A program made the position numbers and the translations under genes. Below, piece after piece: positions 26,876-34,870 of a stretch of 38,558 nt of DNA. Under the pieces are notes generated by a model. It saw only the letters and a list, made by a program, of their open reading frames with translations. It searched no databases and was not told the DNA's origin. Source of the DNA: an uncultured Eubacteriales bacterium (GTDB lineage: Bacteria > Bacillota > Clostridia > TANB77 > CAG-508); NCBI GenBank assembly GCA_949288185.1, contig CASEIZ010000073.1:1-38558 (forward strand), given 5' to 3'. Positions within the stretch are counted from its first letter, which is position 1, and each line of letters starts with the position of its first letter.

Positions 26876-26945
26876 AATGTCGCATAGACAAACGAACTCT
26901 ATGAGACAAAAAAATGTCGCATAGACAAACGATCCCAATGCGACA
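26876..26945 (-). repeat. Subfamily B tandem pair (B5), right copy of the 70-bp direct repeat
   Basis: Units at 26878-26908 and 26915-26945, identical to B4 over 70 bp, start 1272 bp later. It lies between P3 and the polA ribosome site. Confidence 0.92.
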
Positions 26946-26968
26946 CAATGGGACATAGGAGGTAATAA

Positions 26969-29674
26969 ATGGATAATTTTGTTCTGATAGATGGAAATAG
27001 TATTATGAATCGAGCATTTTATGGAATTATGGGAAGTAAAATGCTAACAACAAAAGATGGAAAATATACAAATGCTGTATATGGTTTTTTGGCAATTTTG
27101 TTTAAATTAATAGAAGATACCAATCCTAAATATATGGCAGTTGCATTTGACCTAAAAGCACCAACAGCAAGACATAAATTATATGAAGGATATAAAGCAA
27201 ATCGAAAAGGAATGCCAGAGGAACTTGCAGAACAAATGCCTTTAATTAAAGAAATATTAAGAGCGATGAATATTGATATTGTGGAAAAAGAAGGTTATGA
27301 AGCAGATGATGTTTTAGGGACACTTTCTAGATATGGGGAAAAGCAAGGTCTTCATGTGACAATATTGTCAGGAGATAGAGATACTTTTCAATTAGCAACA
27401 GATAATGTAACTATCAGAATTCCTAGAACAAAAGGTGGAAAAACAGAAACGGATTTATTCGATAGGAGTAAGATAGTTGAAACTTATGGAATAGAACCAA
27501 AACAATTAATAGAGGTAAAAGGTCTGCAAGGAGATAGTTCAGATAATATACCAGGTGTTCCTGGAATTGGAGAAAAAACAGCATTATCTTTAATTCAGAA
27601 ATATGGTTCTATTGAAAATTTATATGACAAAGTAGAAAAAAATGAAGATGACTTAAAAGGAAAACAAAGAGAAAAGATTAAAGACAATAAGGAATTAGCA
27701 GAATTATCCAAAACATTAGGAACGATTAATTTAGAAGTACCAATCGAAGATACATTAGAACAATTTAAAGTAGAAGAATGGGACAAGGAAAAAGTATTAA
27801 AACTATTTAAAGAATTAAATTTTAATCGATATATTGAACGTTTTCATTTAACAGGTGAAAAAGACGATAGTCAAGAAGAAACCTATAAAATAGAATTTAA
27901 GACAGTTGAAAAAACAATAGAAGAGGTTATGAATATCATAAAAGCACAAAAAAATATGGTTTTTTATTTACAAACAGAGGCAGATGAATTACCAGCAAAT
28001 ATCATAAAAGAAAAAATAATAGGAATGAGTGTATATAATCCGGAAACCCAAGAAGCTTATTATATCAAAATAAGCCAAGAAGAAATCGTAAAACTAAAAG
28101 ATATATTTGAAGATGCAGAAATAAAAAAGACGAGCATTAATTTAACCAAAATATATATCTTATTAAAGCAAGCAGGTATTACTTTAGAAGGAATTGAAAA
28201 TGATATATCTATCGGAGCCTATATTTTAAATCCAACAAACAATAAATTAGACCTTAAAAATTTAGCAATGCAATATTTAGAATTGGATATAGAAGAATAT
28301 ATAGGAGAAGAGGAAAATACTCAAAAACAAATGACTTTATTTGAAGAAAATGATACACAAAATGATAAAAAAGCTTCAGAAAAATATACTTTGTATGCGT
28401 ATGTTATCGAAAAAATAAACACCATGGTATTACAAAAATTAAAAGAAACCAATAGTTTTGATTTATATACCAATATTGATATGCCAACCGTAGAAGTCTT
28501 ATCAAATATGCAATGGAATGGAATGTATGTAGATGAACAAGAATTAAGTGCATTTGGAGAAGAATTGACATCACAAATTGAGGTCTTAACTAAGGTAATT
28601 CATGAAATGGCAGGTGAAGAATTTAATATTAATTCTACAAAACAATTAGGGGAAATTCTTTTTGAAAAAATGAAATTACCAGTTATTAAAAAGACAAAAA
28701 ATGGATATTCTACTGATGTAGATGTTTTAGAAAAACTAAAAAGAGAAGATCCTATTATTGAAAAGATATTAGAATATAGACAATTAATGAAATTAAATTC
28801 TACATATGTAGAAGGATTAAAACCATTTATTAATCCAAGAACCAAAAGAATACATTCCTTTTTCCACCAAACCATAACAGCAACAGGAAGAATCAGTTCA
28901 ACAGAACCAAATTTACAAAATATTCCTACCAGATTTGAATTAGGAAAAAGAGTGAGAAAAGTATTTAAACCAGAAGAGGGAAAAGTATATATTGATGCAG
29001 ACTATTCGCAAATAGAGCTAAGAGTGTTGGCACATATTTCAGAAGATACACATATGATAGATGCTTTTAATCATAATGAGGATATCCATAAACAAGCAGC
29101 TTCAAAAGTTTTTAAAACACCAATTGATGAAGTAACTAAAGAACAAAGGAGTAATGCAAAAGCTGTAAACTTTGGAATAGTTTATGGAATTAGTGATTTT
29201 GGATTAGCAGAACAACTAGGAATTTCTAGAAAAAAAGCAAAACAATATATAGATGAATATTTAACAGAGTATGCAGGAATAAAAGAATTTATGGAGAATA
29301 TTATTGAAAAGACAAAAGAAAAAGGATATGTCGAAACCCTATTTCATAGAAGAAGATATGTTCCAGAATTGAATTCTAAAAACTATATGGTAAGACAATT
29401 TGGAAATAGAGTAGCGATGAATACACCAATTCAAGGAACAGCAGCTGACATTATGAAAATAGCGATGATTCATGTAAGTAAAGAATTGAAAAACAGAGGA
29501 TTGGAAGCCAAGATTATTTTACAAGTACATGATGAAATGATGATTGAAGCTCCAGAAAGTGAAAAAGAAGTAGTAAAAGACATCATGAAAAAAGAAATGG
29601 AGTCTGCAATACAATTAAAAATACCACTTGTTGCAGAAATATCAGAAGCTAAAAATTGGTATGATTCTAAATAA
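26969..29674 (+). CDS. polA: DNA polymerase I
   Basis: Repair and Okazaki-fragment polymerase of 901 residues. The 5'-3' exonuclease domain (1-290) starts DGNSIMNRAFYG and has EADDVLGTL and GDSSDNIPGVPGIGEKTA. The middle domain (about 310-480) is the 3'-5' exonuclease fold but lacks the acidic metal-binding residues, so proofreading is probably absent, as in Bacillus-type enzymes. The polymerase has motif A DADYSQIELRVL (about 677), motif B RSNAKAVNFGIVYG (about 727) and motif C QVHDEMM (about 852). ATG follows AGGAGG. It lies downstream of the repeat-bracketed kinase cassette. Confidence 0.97.
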   Translation: MDNFVLIDGNSIMNRAFYGIMGSKMLTTKDGKYTNAVYGFLAILFKLIEDTNPKYMAVAFDLKAPTARHKLYEGYKANRKGMPEELAEQMPLIKEILRAMNIDIVEKEGYEADDVLGTLSRYGEKQGLHVTILSGDRDTFQLATDNVTIRIPRTKGGKTETDLFDRSKIVETYGIEPKQLIEVKGLQGDSSDNIPGVPGIGEKTALSLIQKYGSIENLYDKVEKNEDDLKGKQREKIKDNKELAELSKTLGTINLEVPIEDTLEQFKVEEWDKEKVLKLFKELNFNRYIERFHLTGEKDDSQEETYKIEFKTVEKTIEEVMNIIKAQKNMVFYLQTEADELPANIIKEKIIGMSVYNPETQEAYYIKISQEEIVKLKDIFEDAEIKKTSINLTKIYILLKQAGITLEGIENDISIGAYILNPTNNKLDLKNLAMQYLELDIEEYIGEEENTQKQMTLFEENDTQNDKKASEKYTLYAYVIEKINTMVLQKLKETNSFDLYTNIDMPTVEVLSNMQWNGMYVDEQELSAFGEELTSQIEVLTKVIHEMAGEEFNINSTKQLGEILFEKMKLPVIKKTKNGYSTDVDVLEKLKREDPIIEKILEYRQLMKLNSTYVEGLKPFINPRTKRIHSFFHQTITATGRISSTEPNLQNIPTRFELGKRVRKVFKPEEGKVYIDADYSQIELRVLAHISEDTHMIDAFNHNEDIHKQAASKVFKTPIDEVTKEQRSNAKAVNFGIVYGISDFGLAEQLGISRKKAKQYIDEYLTEYAGIKEFMENIIEKTKEKGYVETLFHRRRYVPELNSKNYMVRQFGNRVAMNTPIQGTAADIMKIAMIHVSKELKNRGLEAKIILQVHDEMMIEAPESEKEVVKDIMKKEMESAIQLKIPLVAEISEAKNWYDSK

Positions 29675-29711
29675 AAGGGGAAACTTGAAATTTAAAGGAG
29701 AGGAAACTTGG

Positions 29712-30278
29712 TTGAAAAACAAACATAAAATGATAATTGGTACGGTTATTATACTACTCATAATAACTATACTATTTGTTATATTTAAAGATAAATTATT
29801 AAAAATATTATACCCTAAAACATATAGTGAAATTGTATCAGTCTATGCAGAAGAATATGATGTAGAAGAAAATTTAATATATGCAGTGATAAAAGCAGAA
29901 AGTAATTTTGAAAGTCAGGCAGTTTCTAATAGAGATGCGATTGGATTAATGCAAATTGTAGAAGAAACAGCAATTGATGTTGCAAAGAAAAATAACATAG
30001 ATATTGATACAGAAAATATAGAAGAAGAAATATTAGATATTGATAATAATATCAATATCGGAACAAAATATCTATCCACATTGTTAACACAATATGGAAA
30101 TATAGAAGTCGCATTAGCAGCATATAATGCGGGAATTGGAACTGTGAATAATTGGATAGAAAAGCAAGTTATACAAGCAGATGGATCAGATATTGAAAAT
30201 ATACCATATAAAGAAACCAATAATTATGTAAGAAAAATATTAAGAGATTATCGTATATATAACGAGTTATATGGATAA
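29712..30278 (+). CDS. Membrane-anchored lytic transglycosylase (SLT family)
   Basis: Cleaves peptidoglycan glycan strands outside the membrane. The 188-residue protein begins with a short basic stretch and a membrane anchor (about residues 7-26). The SLT domain follows, with AVIKAESNFESQAVS carrying the catalytic Glu at about 63, then AIGLMQI, a helical loop, INIGTKYLSTLL and ALAAYNAGIGTVNNW. The start is TTG at 29712, with GGAGAGG 8 nt upstream; an in-frame ATG at 29628 lies inside polA and lacks support. The stop codon directly abuts element A3. Confidence 0.88.
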   Translation: MKNKHKMIIGTVIILLIITILFVIFKDKLLKILYPKTYSEIVSVYAEEYDVEENLIYAVIKAESNFESQAVSNRDAIGLMQIVEETAIDVAKKNNIDIDTENIEEEILDIDNNINIGTKYLSTLLTQYGNIEVALAAYNAGIGTVNNWIEKQVIQADGSDIENIPYKETNNYVRKILRDYRIYNELYG

Positions 30279-30309
30279 TGTCCTTTTGGGGACGTTTCTG
30301 TTTGGGACA
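30279..30309 (+). repeat. Subfamily A element A3
   Basis: TGTCCTTTTGGGGACGTTTC...GGGACA, starting at the base after the transglycosylase stop codon and followed by TTTT. It may terminate the polA-slt transcript. Confidence 0.88.
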
Positions 30310-30418
30310 TTTTAAAGAGTTTTAAAGAAAATAGCAATTTGTTATTCCATATAGTTAGTAAAGATTACTTAAACAGAGCAATGATAAGTAAATAAGAAAT
30401 CTTTTTTACAAAAAATGG

Positions 30419-30447
30419 TTGAAAAAATAATCATATTGTAATATAAT
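30419..30447 (+). promoter_or_regulatory. Promoter of mreB/mbl
   Basis: TTGAAA (30419-30424) and TATAAT (30442-30447) are 17 nt apart, 76 nt before the gene. Confidence 0.65.
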
Positions 30448-30522
30448 TGTAACGAAATTGTAATAAAAATATATGATGATGAAATCATAAATTTTGATAT
30501 AGATAGAAGGGAAGATAAGCAA

Positions 30523-31533
30523 ATGTTTAAATTTGGTTTTGGGCAAGATGTAGGAATTGATTTAGGAACTGCAACTGTAATTGTATATGTAAAAGGGAAG
30601 GGAATTGTGTTAAGAGAACCTTCTGTTGTTGCTGTGGATAATATTACAGGAGAAGTATTGGCAGTGGGACAAGAAGCTAGAAGAATGCTTGGAAGAACAC
30701 CAGGAAATATTGTTGCAACAAGGCCTTTGAGAGATGGTGTTATATCAGACTATACAGTCACAGAAAAAATGTTAAAACATTTTATTAATAAAGTTTGTGG
30801 TAAATTTATTTTTGCACCAAGAATTATGATTTGTATCCCTTCACAAGTAACAGAAGTTGAGAAAAAAGCAGTTATAGATGCAGCAACACAAGCAGGTGCA
30901 AGAAAAGTATATTTAATAGAAGAACCAATTGCAGCAGCTATTGGAGCAGGAATTGATATATCAAAACCATGTGGGAATATGGTAGTTGATATTGGAGGAG
31001 GAACAACCGACATTGCTGTCATATCATTAGGTGGTTCAGTGGTGAATACTTCTTTAAAAGTAGCTGGAGATAAATTTGATGAATATATTGTAAAATATAT
31101 TAAGAAAAAACATAATATCATGATAGGAGAAAGAACAGCAGAAGATTTAAAAGTAAATATTGGTTGTGTATATCCTAAAATACAAGATACAGAAATGGAT
31201 ATACGAGGAAGAGATTTGGTAACAGGACTTCCAAAGACTTTAACTGTTCATTCTAGTGAAATGCTAGAAGCGTTAATAGAACCAGCCATGATGATTGTAG
31301 ATGCCGTTCATTCTGTGTTAGAAAGAACACCACCAGAATTATCAGCAGATATTAGTGATAAAGGAATTTACATGACAGGTGGAGGATGTTTGGTTGACGG
31401 ATTAGATAAACTATTACAAGAAAAAACAGGAATTAATGTTATGATTGCACAAGATACCGTATCATGTGTGGCATTAGGAACAGGAAAAGCATTAGATAAT
31501 TTAGATGTACTAGAAGGAAAATCATCTAGATAA
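30523..31533 (+). CDS. mreB: Rod shape-determining protein, MreB/Mbl family
   Basis: Actin-like filament protein that guides side-wall synthesis in rod-shaped cells. It has 336 residues. The ATP-site motifs are VGIDLGTATVIVYVKGKG (phosphate 1), DIGGGTTDIAVISLGG (phosphate 2) and MTGGGCLVDGLDKLL (adenosine). VLAVGQEARRMLGRTPGN and LKHFINKV are closer to Mbl than to MreB of Bacillus. mreC and mreD are not next to it, which also fits an Mbl-type stand-alone gene. The ATG follows GAAGGGAAG. It has its own promoter and a terminator (31581-31620), so it is monocistronic. Confidence 0.93.
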   Translation: MFKFGFGQDVGIDLGTATVIVYVKGKGIVLREPSVVAVDNITGEVLAVGQEARRMLGRTPGNIVATRPLRDGVISDYTVTEKMLKHFINKVCGKFIFAPRIMICIPSQVTEVEKKAVIDAATQAGARKVYLIEEPIAAAIGAGIDISKPCGNMVVDIGGGTTDIAVISLGGSVVNTSLKVAGDKFDEYIVKYIKKKHNIMIGERTAEDLKVNIGCVYPKIQDTEMDIRGRDLVTGLPKTLTVHSSEMLEALIEPAMMIVDAVHSVLERTPPELSADISDKGIYMTGGGCLVDGLDKLLQEKTGINVMIAQDTVSCVALGTGKALDNLDVLEGKSSR

Positions 31534-31580
31534 GTTAAAAATAATCTTCTTAAGAGTTAGAAATAGGAGAATCATGAAAT

Positions 31581-31620
31581 AAAAAGAGAAAACAATTATA
31601 AAGAGTTGTTTTCTCTTTTT
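31581..31620 (+). terminator. Intrinsic terminator of mreB/mbl
   Basis: AAAAAGAGAAAACAA and TTGTTTTCTCTTTTT form a perfect 15-bp stem around a 10-nt loop and end in a T-run. Confidence 0.88.
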
Positions 31621-31698
31621 GGTATATAGTTAGTTGATAAAAAGGAAAAATTATTACTAGATAAAATACATGATAGAGTTATATAATAAAGAATTATC

Positions 31699-31727
31699 TT
31701 GAAAATACTAGAAAAATATGTCATAAT
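31699..31727 (+). promoter_or_regulatory. Promoter of mtaB
   Basis: TTGAAA (31699-31704) and CATAAT (31722-31727) have 17-nt spacing and lie about 30 nt before the start codon. Confidence 0.55.
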
Positions 31728-31756
31728 AGATAGAGCTTTGTAAGAAGGAGAGAGAA

Positions 31757-33130
31757 ATGAAAACAGTAGCATTTATTACATTGGGATGTAAAGTGAATCA
31801 ATATGAGACAAATGCCATGACACAACAATTTATAGAAAAAGGGTATGAAGTGGTAGAACATACTCAAAAAGCAGATATCTATATTGTTAATACTTGTACA
31901 GTAACCAATATGTCAGATAGAAAATCTAGACAAATGTTAAGAAGAGTAAAAGAATTAAATAAAGAGGCAATTGTAGTTGCTTGTGGTTGTTATGCACAAG
32001 TAGCCAAAGAAGAATTAGAAAAGATAGAAGAAATTAACTTAGTGTTAGGAAATAATGAGAAAAAAGACATTGTAGAACATGTTGAAAAATATATAAAAAA
32101 TCAAATTTCTAAAAAATCAGAAGAAGATAAACGATATATAGAAATAAAAAACACAAAAGTGCAACAAACCACAGAAATACAAAAAAAGATAGAAACACAA
32201 ATAGAAGATGTAATGAATCAAAAGGAATTTGTGGAATTTGGTGATATCACATTTACAGAAAAGACAAGAGCTGTTATCAAAATTCAAGATGGTTGTGACC
32301 GTTTTTGTTCTTATTGCATTATTCCTTATGCACGAGGAAGAGTAAGAAGTAGAAAGCCAGAACATATCTTATCAGAAATTCGCAAAATAGCAAAAAAAAG
32401 CATAAAAGAAGTCGTTATAACCGGAATTCATATAGCATCATATGGAAAAGATTTTAAGCAAGAATATCGATTAATTGATTTATTAGAAGAAATGAATGAA
32501 ATAGAGGGAATTGAAAGAATCAGATTAGGTTCGATAGAGCCATTATTAATAACAGAAGAATTTGTCAGCAGATTAGAAAAATTATCTAAAATATGTCATC
32601 AATTTCATTTATCACTACAAAGTGGTTGTGATGAAACATTAAACAGAATGAATAGAAGATATACCACAGAACAATTTAAAGAGATAACAAAGTTGTTAAG
32701 AAAAACATTTGAAGATGCTATATTAACAACAGATATCATTGTAGGATTTCCAGGAGAAAGTGAAGAAGAATTTGAAAAAACATACGAATTTTTAAAAGAA
32801 ATAAAATTCTACAAAATGCATGTATTCAAATATTCACCAAGAAAAGGAACAAAAGCAGCAGTGATGCCAAATCAAATAGATGGAAACAAAAAAGAAGAAA
32901 GAAGTAAAAAATTAATAGAGTTATCCAACGAAAATGAAAAAGCATATAATGAGCAATATGTAGGAAAAGAAGTGGAAGTCCTTTTCGAAGAAGAAAAAAA
33001 TGGCATGTGGCAAGGACATACGAAAAATTACATATTAGCACATTATAAAACAGAGGAAAACTTAGAAAATAAAATGATAAAATTACAATGTGTAGAAGCA
33101 GAACAAGAATATCTAATTGTGTCCCATTAG
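31757..33130 (+). CDS. mtaB: tRNA (N6-threonylcarbamoyladenosine-37-C2) methylthiotransferase MtaB
   Basis: Adds a methylthio group to t6A37 in ANN-decoding tRNAs. It has 457 residues. The N-terminal UPF0004 domain has GCKVNQYE, NTCTVTN and CGCYAQ, the Cys ligands of the auxiliary cluster. The radical SAM motif is CDRFCSYC (near 178), followed by IPYARGRVRSR, TGIHIASYG, SLQSGCDETLNRM and DIIVGFPGE. A TRAM-like C-terminus follows. The sequence resembles MtaB (YqeV) rather than MiaB. The final VSH and stop TAG are encoded by repeat A4, which starts at 33120. ATG follows AAGGAGAG. Confidence 0.93.
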   Translation: MKTVAFITLGCKVNQYETNAMTQQFIEKGYEVVEHTQKADIYIVNTCTVTNMSDRKSRQMLRRVKELNKEAIVVACGCYAQVAKEELEKIEEINLVLGNNEKKDIVEHVEKYIKNQISKKSEEDKRYIEIKNTKVQQTTEIQKKIETQIEDVMNQKEFVEFGDITFTEKTRAVIKIQDGCDRFCSYCIIPYARGRVRSRKPEHILSEIRKIAKKSIKEVVITGIHIASYGKDFKQEYRLIDLLEEMNEIEGIERIRLGSIEPLLITEEFVSRLEKLSKICHQFHLSLQSGCDETLNRMNRRYTTEQFKEITKLLRKTFEDAILTTDIIVGFPGESEEEFEKTYEFLKEIKFYKMHVFKYSPRKGTKAAVMPNQIDGNKKEERSKKLIELSNENEKAYNEQYVGKEVEVLFEEEKNGMWQGHTKNYILAHYKTEENLENKMIKLQCVEAEQEYLIVSH

Positions 33131-33150
33131 GGACGTTTCTGTTTGGGACA
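33120..33150 (+). repeat. Subfamily A element A4 overlapping the mtaB stop
   Basis: TGTCCCATTAGGGACGTTTC...GGGACA with the downstream flank TTTTTATGTAAA shared with A2. The TAG stop of mtaB is at 33128-33130 inside the unit. Confidence 0.88.
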
Positions 33151-33313
33151 TTTTTATGTAAAGTTTCTAAAATTGAAAAGAAAAATGTAACAAAAATGTA
33201 ACGATTTTGTAATGTATATTTAACAAAAAAAACAATAAAAAATATTGATAAATAACGAAAGTTGTAGTACAACTAATATAATAAATATGTTACATTACAA
33301 AGGAGAAGTTTTA

Positions 33314-33664
33314 ATGGCAGATATAAGAGATGAAATTGATTTATGTGAAGGAATAGAATTTAATAATGAGGATAACAAAGAAGAACAAGTAAAAGAAAGA
33401 CAGGGAGAAGAGAAAGAACAAGAACAAGTTCAAGTATCTAATGGGGAAAACTTACCGATAAAACAAGGACTTTGGGAAAGGTTCAAAGTTTTCTGGTTCG
33501 AAAAAATCGACTGGAATAAAGAAATAAAAATAGAATTAACACCACATCAACAAAAAATAGAAAATGAAATAAATGAATTCTTACATCAAGAAGTTACTTG
33601 GAAAAAAATACATGATTTCTTATTCAAGAAAAGCCCATTTGGAAAAAAGAAAGCAGAAATATAA
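33314..33664 (+). CDS. Hypothetical acidic protein between two A elements
   Basis: I do not recognise this 116-residue protein. The first half is very acidic and glutamine-rich (low complexity, likely disordered). The second half has an aromatic stretch, LWERFKVFWFEKIDW, then a predicted helical part and a lysine-rich end, KKSPFGKKKAEI. It contains no membrane helix or signal. ATG 33314 follows AAAGGAG, which I preferred over 33245. It is bracketed by A4 upstream and A5, 3 nt after the stop. It may move with the repeats, but there is no direct evidence. Confidence 0.65.
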   Translation: MADIRDEIDLCEGIEFNNEDNKEEQVKERQGEEKEQEQVQVSNGENLPIKQGLWERFKVFWFEKIDWNKEIKIELTPHQQKIENEINEFLHQEVTWKKIHDFLFKKSPFGKKKAEI

Positions 33665-33667
33665 AAA

Positions 33668-33698
33668 TGTCCTTTTGGGGACGTTTCTGTTTGGGACA
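33668..33698 (+). repeat. Subfamily A element A5
   Basis: TGTCCTTTTGGGGACGTTTC...GGGACA, 3 nt after the preceding stop and 191 nt before the transposase start, with flanking AAAAA and TTTTT that extend the stem. Confidence 0.88.
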
Positions 33699-33800
33699 TT
33701 TTTATTATAGGCAAACAGAAATATTTGTTTTGAAGGATATAGCTTAAATAAATGATGTCGAAACAGTGACAAATAATATACGTAAAATAGAAATTATTTT

Positions 33801-33847
33801 AAAAAGTATAGCAAAATGAAGAGAAATATGCTATACTTTTTTTGTTT
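33801..33847 (+). terminator. Intrinsic terminator before the RAYT gene
   Basis: AAAAAGTATAGCA and TGCTATACTTTTT form a perfect 13-bp stem followed by more T. It should shield the transposase gene from upstream transcription. Confidence 0.85.
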
Positions 33848-33889
33848 TTAGGGGCAAGTAAAAAATAATAAAGTAAGGAGAGATGAATT

Positions 33890-34660
33890 TTGCCCCGTAT
33901 AGCAAGAAAAATTAGTAGTACAAAAGTATACCATATCATTTTAAGAGGAAATGATAGACAAGACATATTTTTGGATGAGCAAGACTTTCACAAGTTTTTA
34001 AAAATAATAAAAACTTTAAAAGGAAAGTATCAATATGATATATATGCATATTGTTTGATGAGCAATCATGTACATTTAGTTATCTATGATAAAAATATGC
34101 AGCTTTCTAAAATTATACAAAGTATGGAAATATCATATGCAAGTTATTTTGCAAAGAAATATAATAAAGTGGGACATTTATTCCAAAATAGATTTTTAAG
34201 CAAGAATGTCGAAACAAAAGAATATTTATGTAGGTTATGTAGATATATACATCAAAATCCACTAAAAGCTAGAATTTCAAATACACAGGATTATAAGTGG
34301 AGTAGTTATCATGAGTTTATTTATGGTGAAAAGATTATAAGCCCAGAATTAGTTTTATCAATGTTTGGTCCAAGTAAAAAGGAAGCTATAGAAAACTTTA
34401 TGATTTTTCATAGTTATGAAGCAAGCTTCATAAATGAGGAAGTTGAATATGAATGTATTGAGAAAATAACAGATGAACAAGTAAAGGAAAAAATTCAAAA
34501 AATATTGAATATAAAAGATGTAAGAATGATAAATTCATATGATAGAAAAACTAGAAATGAAGAATTGCAAAAATTAGAAATCATAAAAGGTGTGTCAAAA
34601 GCACAATTGTCAAGAGTATTAGGAATGAACAGAAAAATTCTAGAAAGAATAATGAAATAA
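33890..34660 (+). CDS. REP-associated tyrosine transposase (Y1, IS200-like TnpA_REP)
   Basis: A 256-residue single-strand DNA transposase of the HUH class. The N-terminus MPRIARKISSTKVYHIILRG and SNHVHLVI (His60 and His62) are the family signature. The helix ISYASYFAKKYNKVGHLFQ carries the likely catalytic Tyr (83, 86 or 91; not resolved). LCRYIHQNPLKA and YKWSSYHEF follow. The C-terminal 60 residues end in a helix-turn-helix-like GVSKAQLSRVLGMNRKILER. RAYTs mobilise or maintain REP palindromes, and the surrounding A elements are the obvious substrate. The start is TTG with AAGGAGA 8 nt upstream. The gene looks intact. Confidence 0.9.
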   Translation: MPRIARKISSTKVYHIILRGNDRQDIFLDEQDFHKFLKIIKTLKGKYQYDIYAYCLMSNHVHLVIYDKNMQLSKIIQSMEISYASYFAKKYNKVGHLFQNRFLSKNVETKEYLCRLCRYIHQNPLKARISNTQDYKWSSYHEFIYGEKIISPELVLSMFGPSKKEAIENFMIFHSYEASFINEEVEYECIEKITDEQVKEKIQKILNIKDVRMINSYDRKTRNEELQKLEIIKGVSKAQLSRVLGMNRKILERIMK

Positions 34661-34681
34661 TAGAATGAAAAGATAAAACGT

Positions 34682-34760
34682 CTTGAATAGAGATATTACA
34701 AAATGATGAATGAAAATGTCCTGAATAGGGAGATATCACAAAATGATGAATAAAAATGTC
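34682..34760 (+). repeat. Tandem imperfect 39/40-bp duplication
   Basis: 34682-34720 and 34721-34760 share TGAATAG, AGATAT, ACAAAATGATGAAT and AAAATGTC with a few changes. The array lies between the RAYT stop and A6, and its second copy runs into A6. Confidence 0.75.
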
Positions 34761-34787
34761 CCAAACAGAAACGTCCCCAAAAGGACA
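34757..34787 (-). repeat. Subfamily A element A6 (minus orientation)
   Basis: The complement reads TGTCCTTTTGGGGACGTTTC...GGGACA, identical to A3 and A5. It lies 96 nt after the transposase stop. Confidence 0.88.
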
Positions 34788-34837
34788 AAAGGACAAACAG
34801 ATGAAAGGAGGAAGGGGACAAGGACTTAACATAAAAA

Positions 34838-34868
34838 TGTCCCAAACAGAAACGTCCCCAAAAGGACA
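34838..34868 (-). repeat. Subfamily A element A7 (minus orientation), abutting radA
   Basis: Same 31-bp unit as A6. It ends 2 nt before the radA ATG, so AAAAGGA within it is the nearest ribosome-site-like sequence for radA. Confidence 0.88.
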
Positions 34869-34870
34869 AA

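Larger units (their letters stand above)
33668..34868 (+). mobile_element. RAYT locus with flanking inverted A elements
   Basis: The REP-associated transposase gene lies between A5 in plus orientation and A6 and A7 in minus orientation. This is the usual arrangement in which a RAYT is flanked by inverted REP sequences. A terminator (33801-33847) precedes it. Confidence 0.75.

Noticed and set aside
25604-26945. Possible CRISPR array from repeated 31-bp units
   Set aside because: Units are palindromic, spaced by only 5-6 A/T and dispersed, with no unique spacers and no cas genes.
33754-33769. Short TGTC...GACA palindrome (16 bp)
   Set aside because: It lacks the CGTTT core and the 31-bp length; it could be chance.
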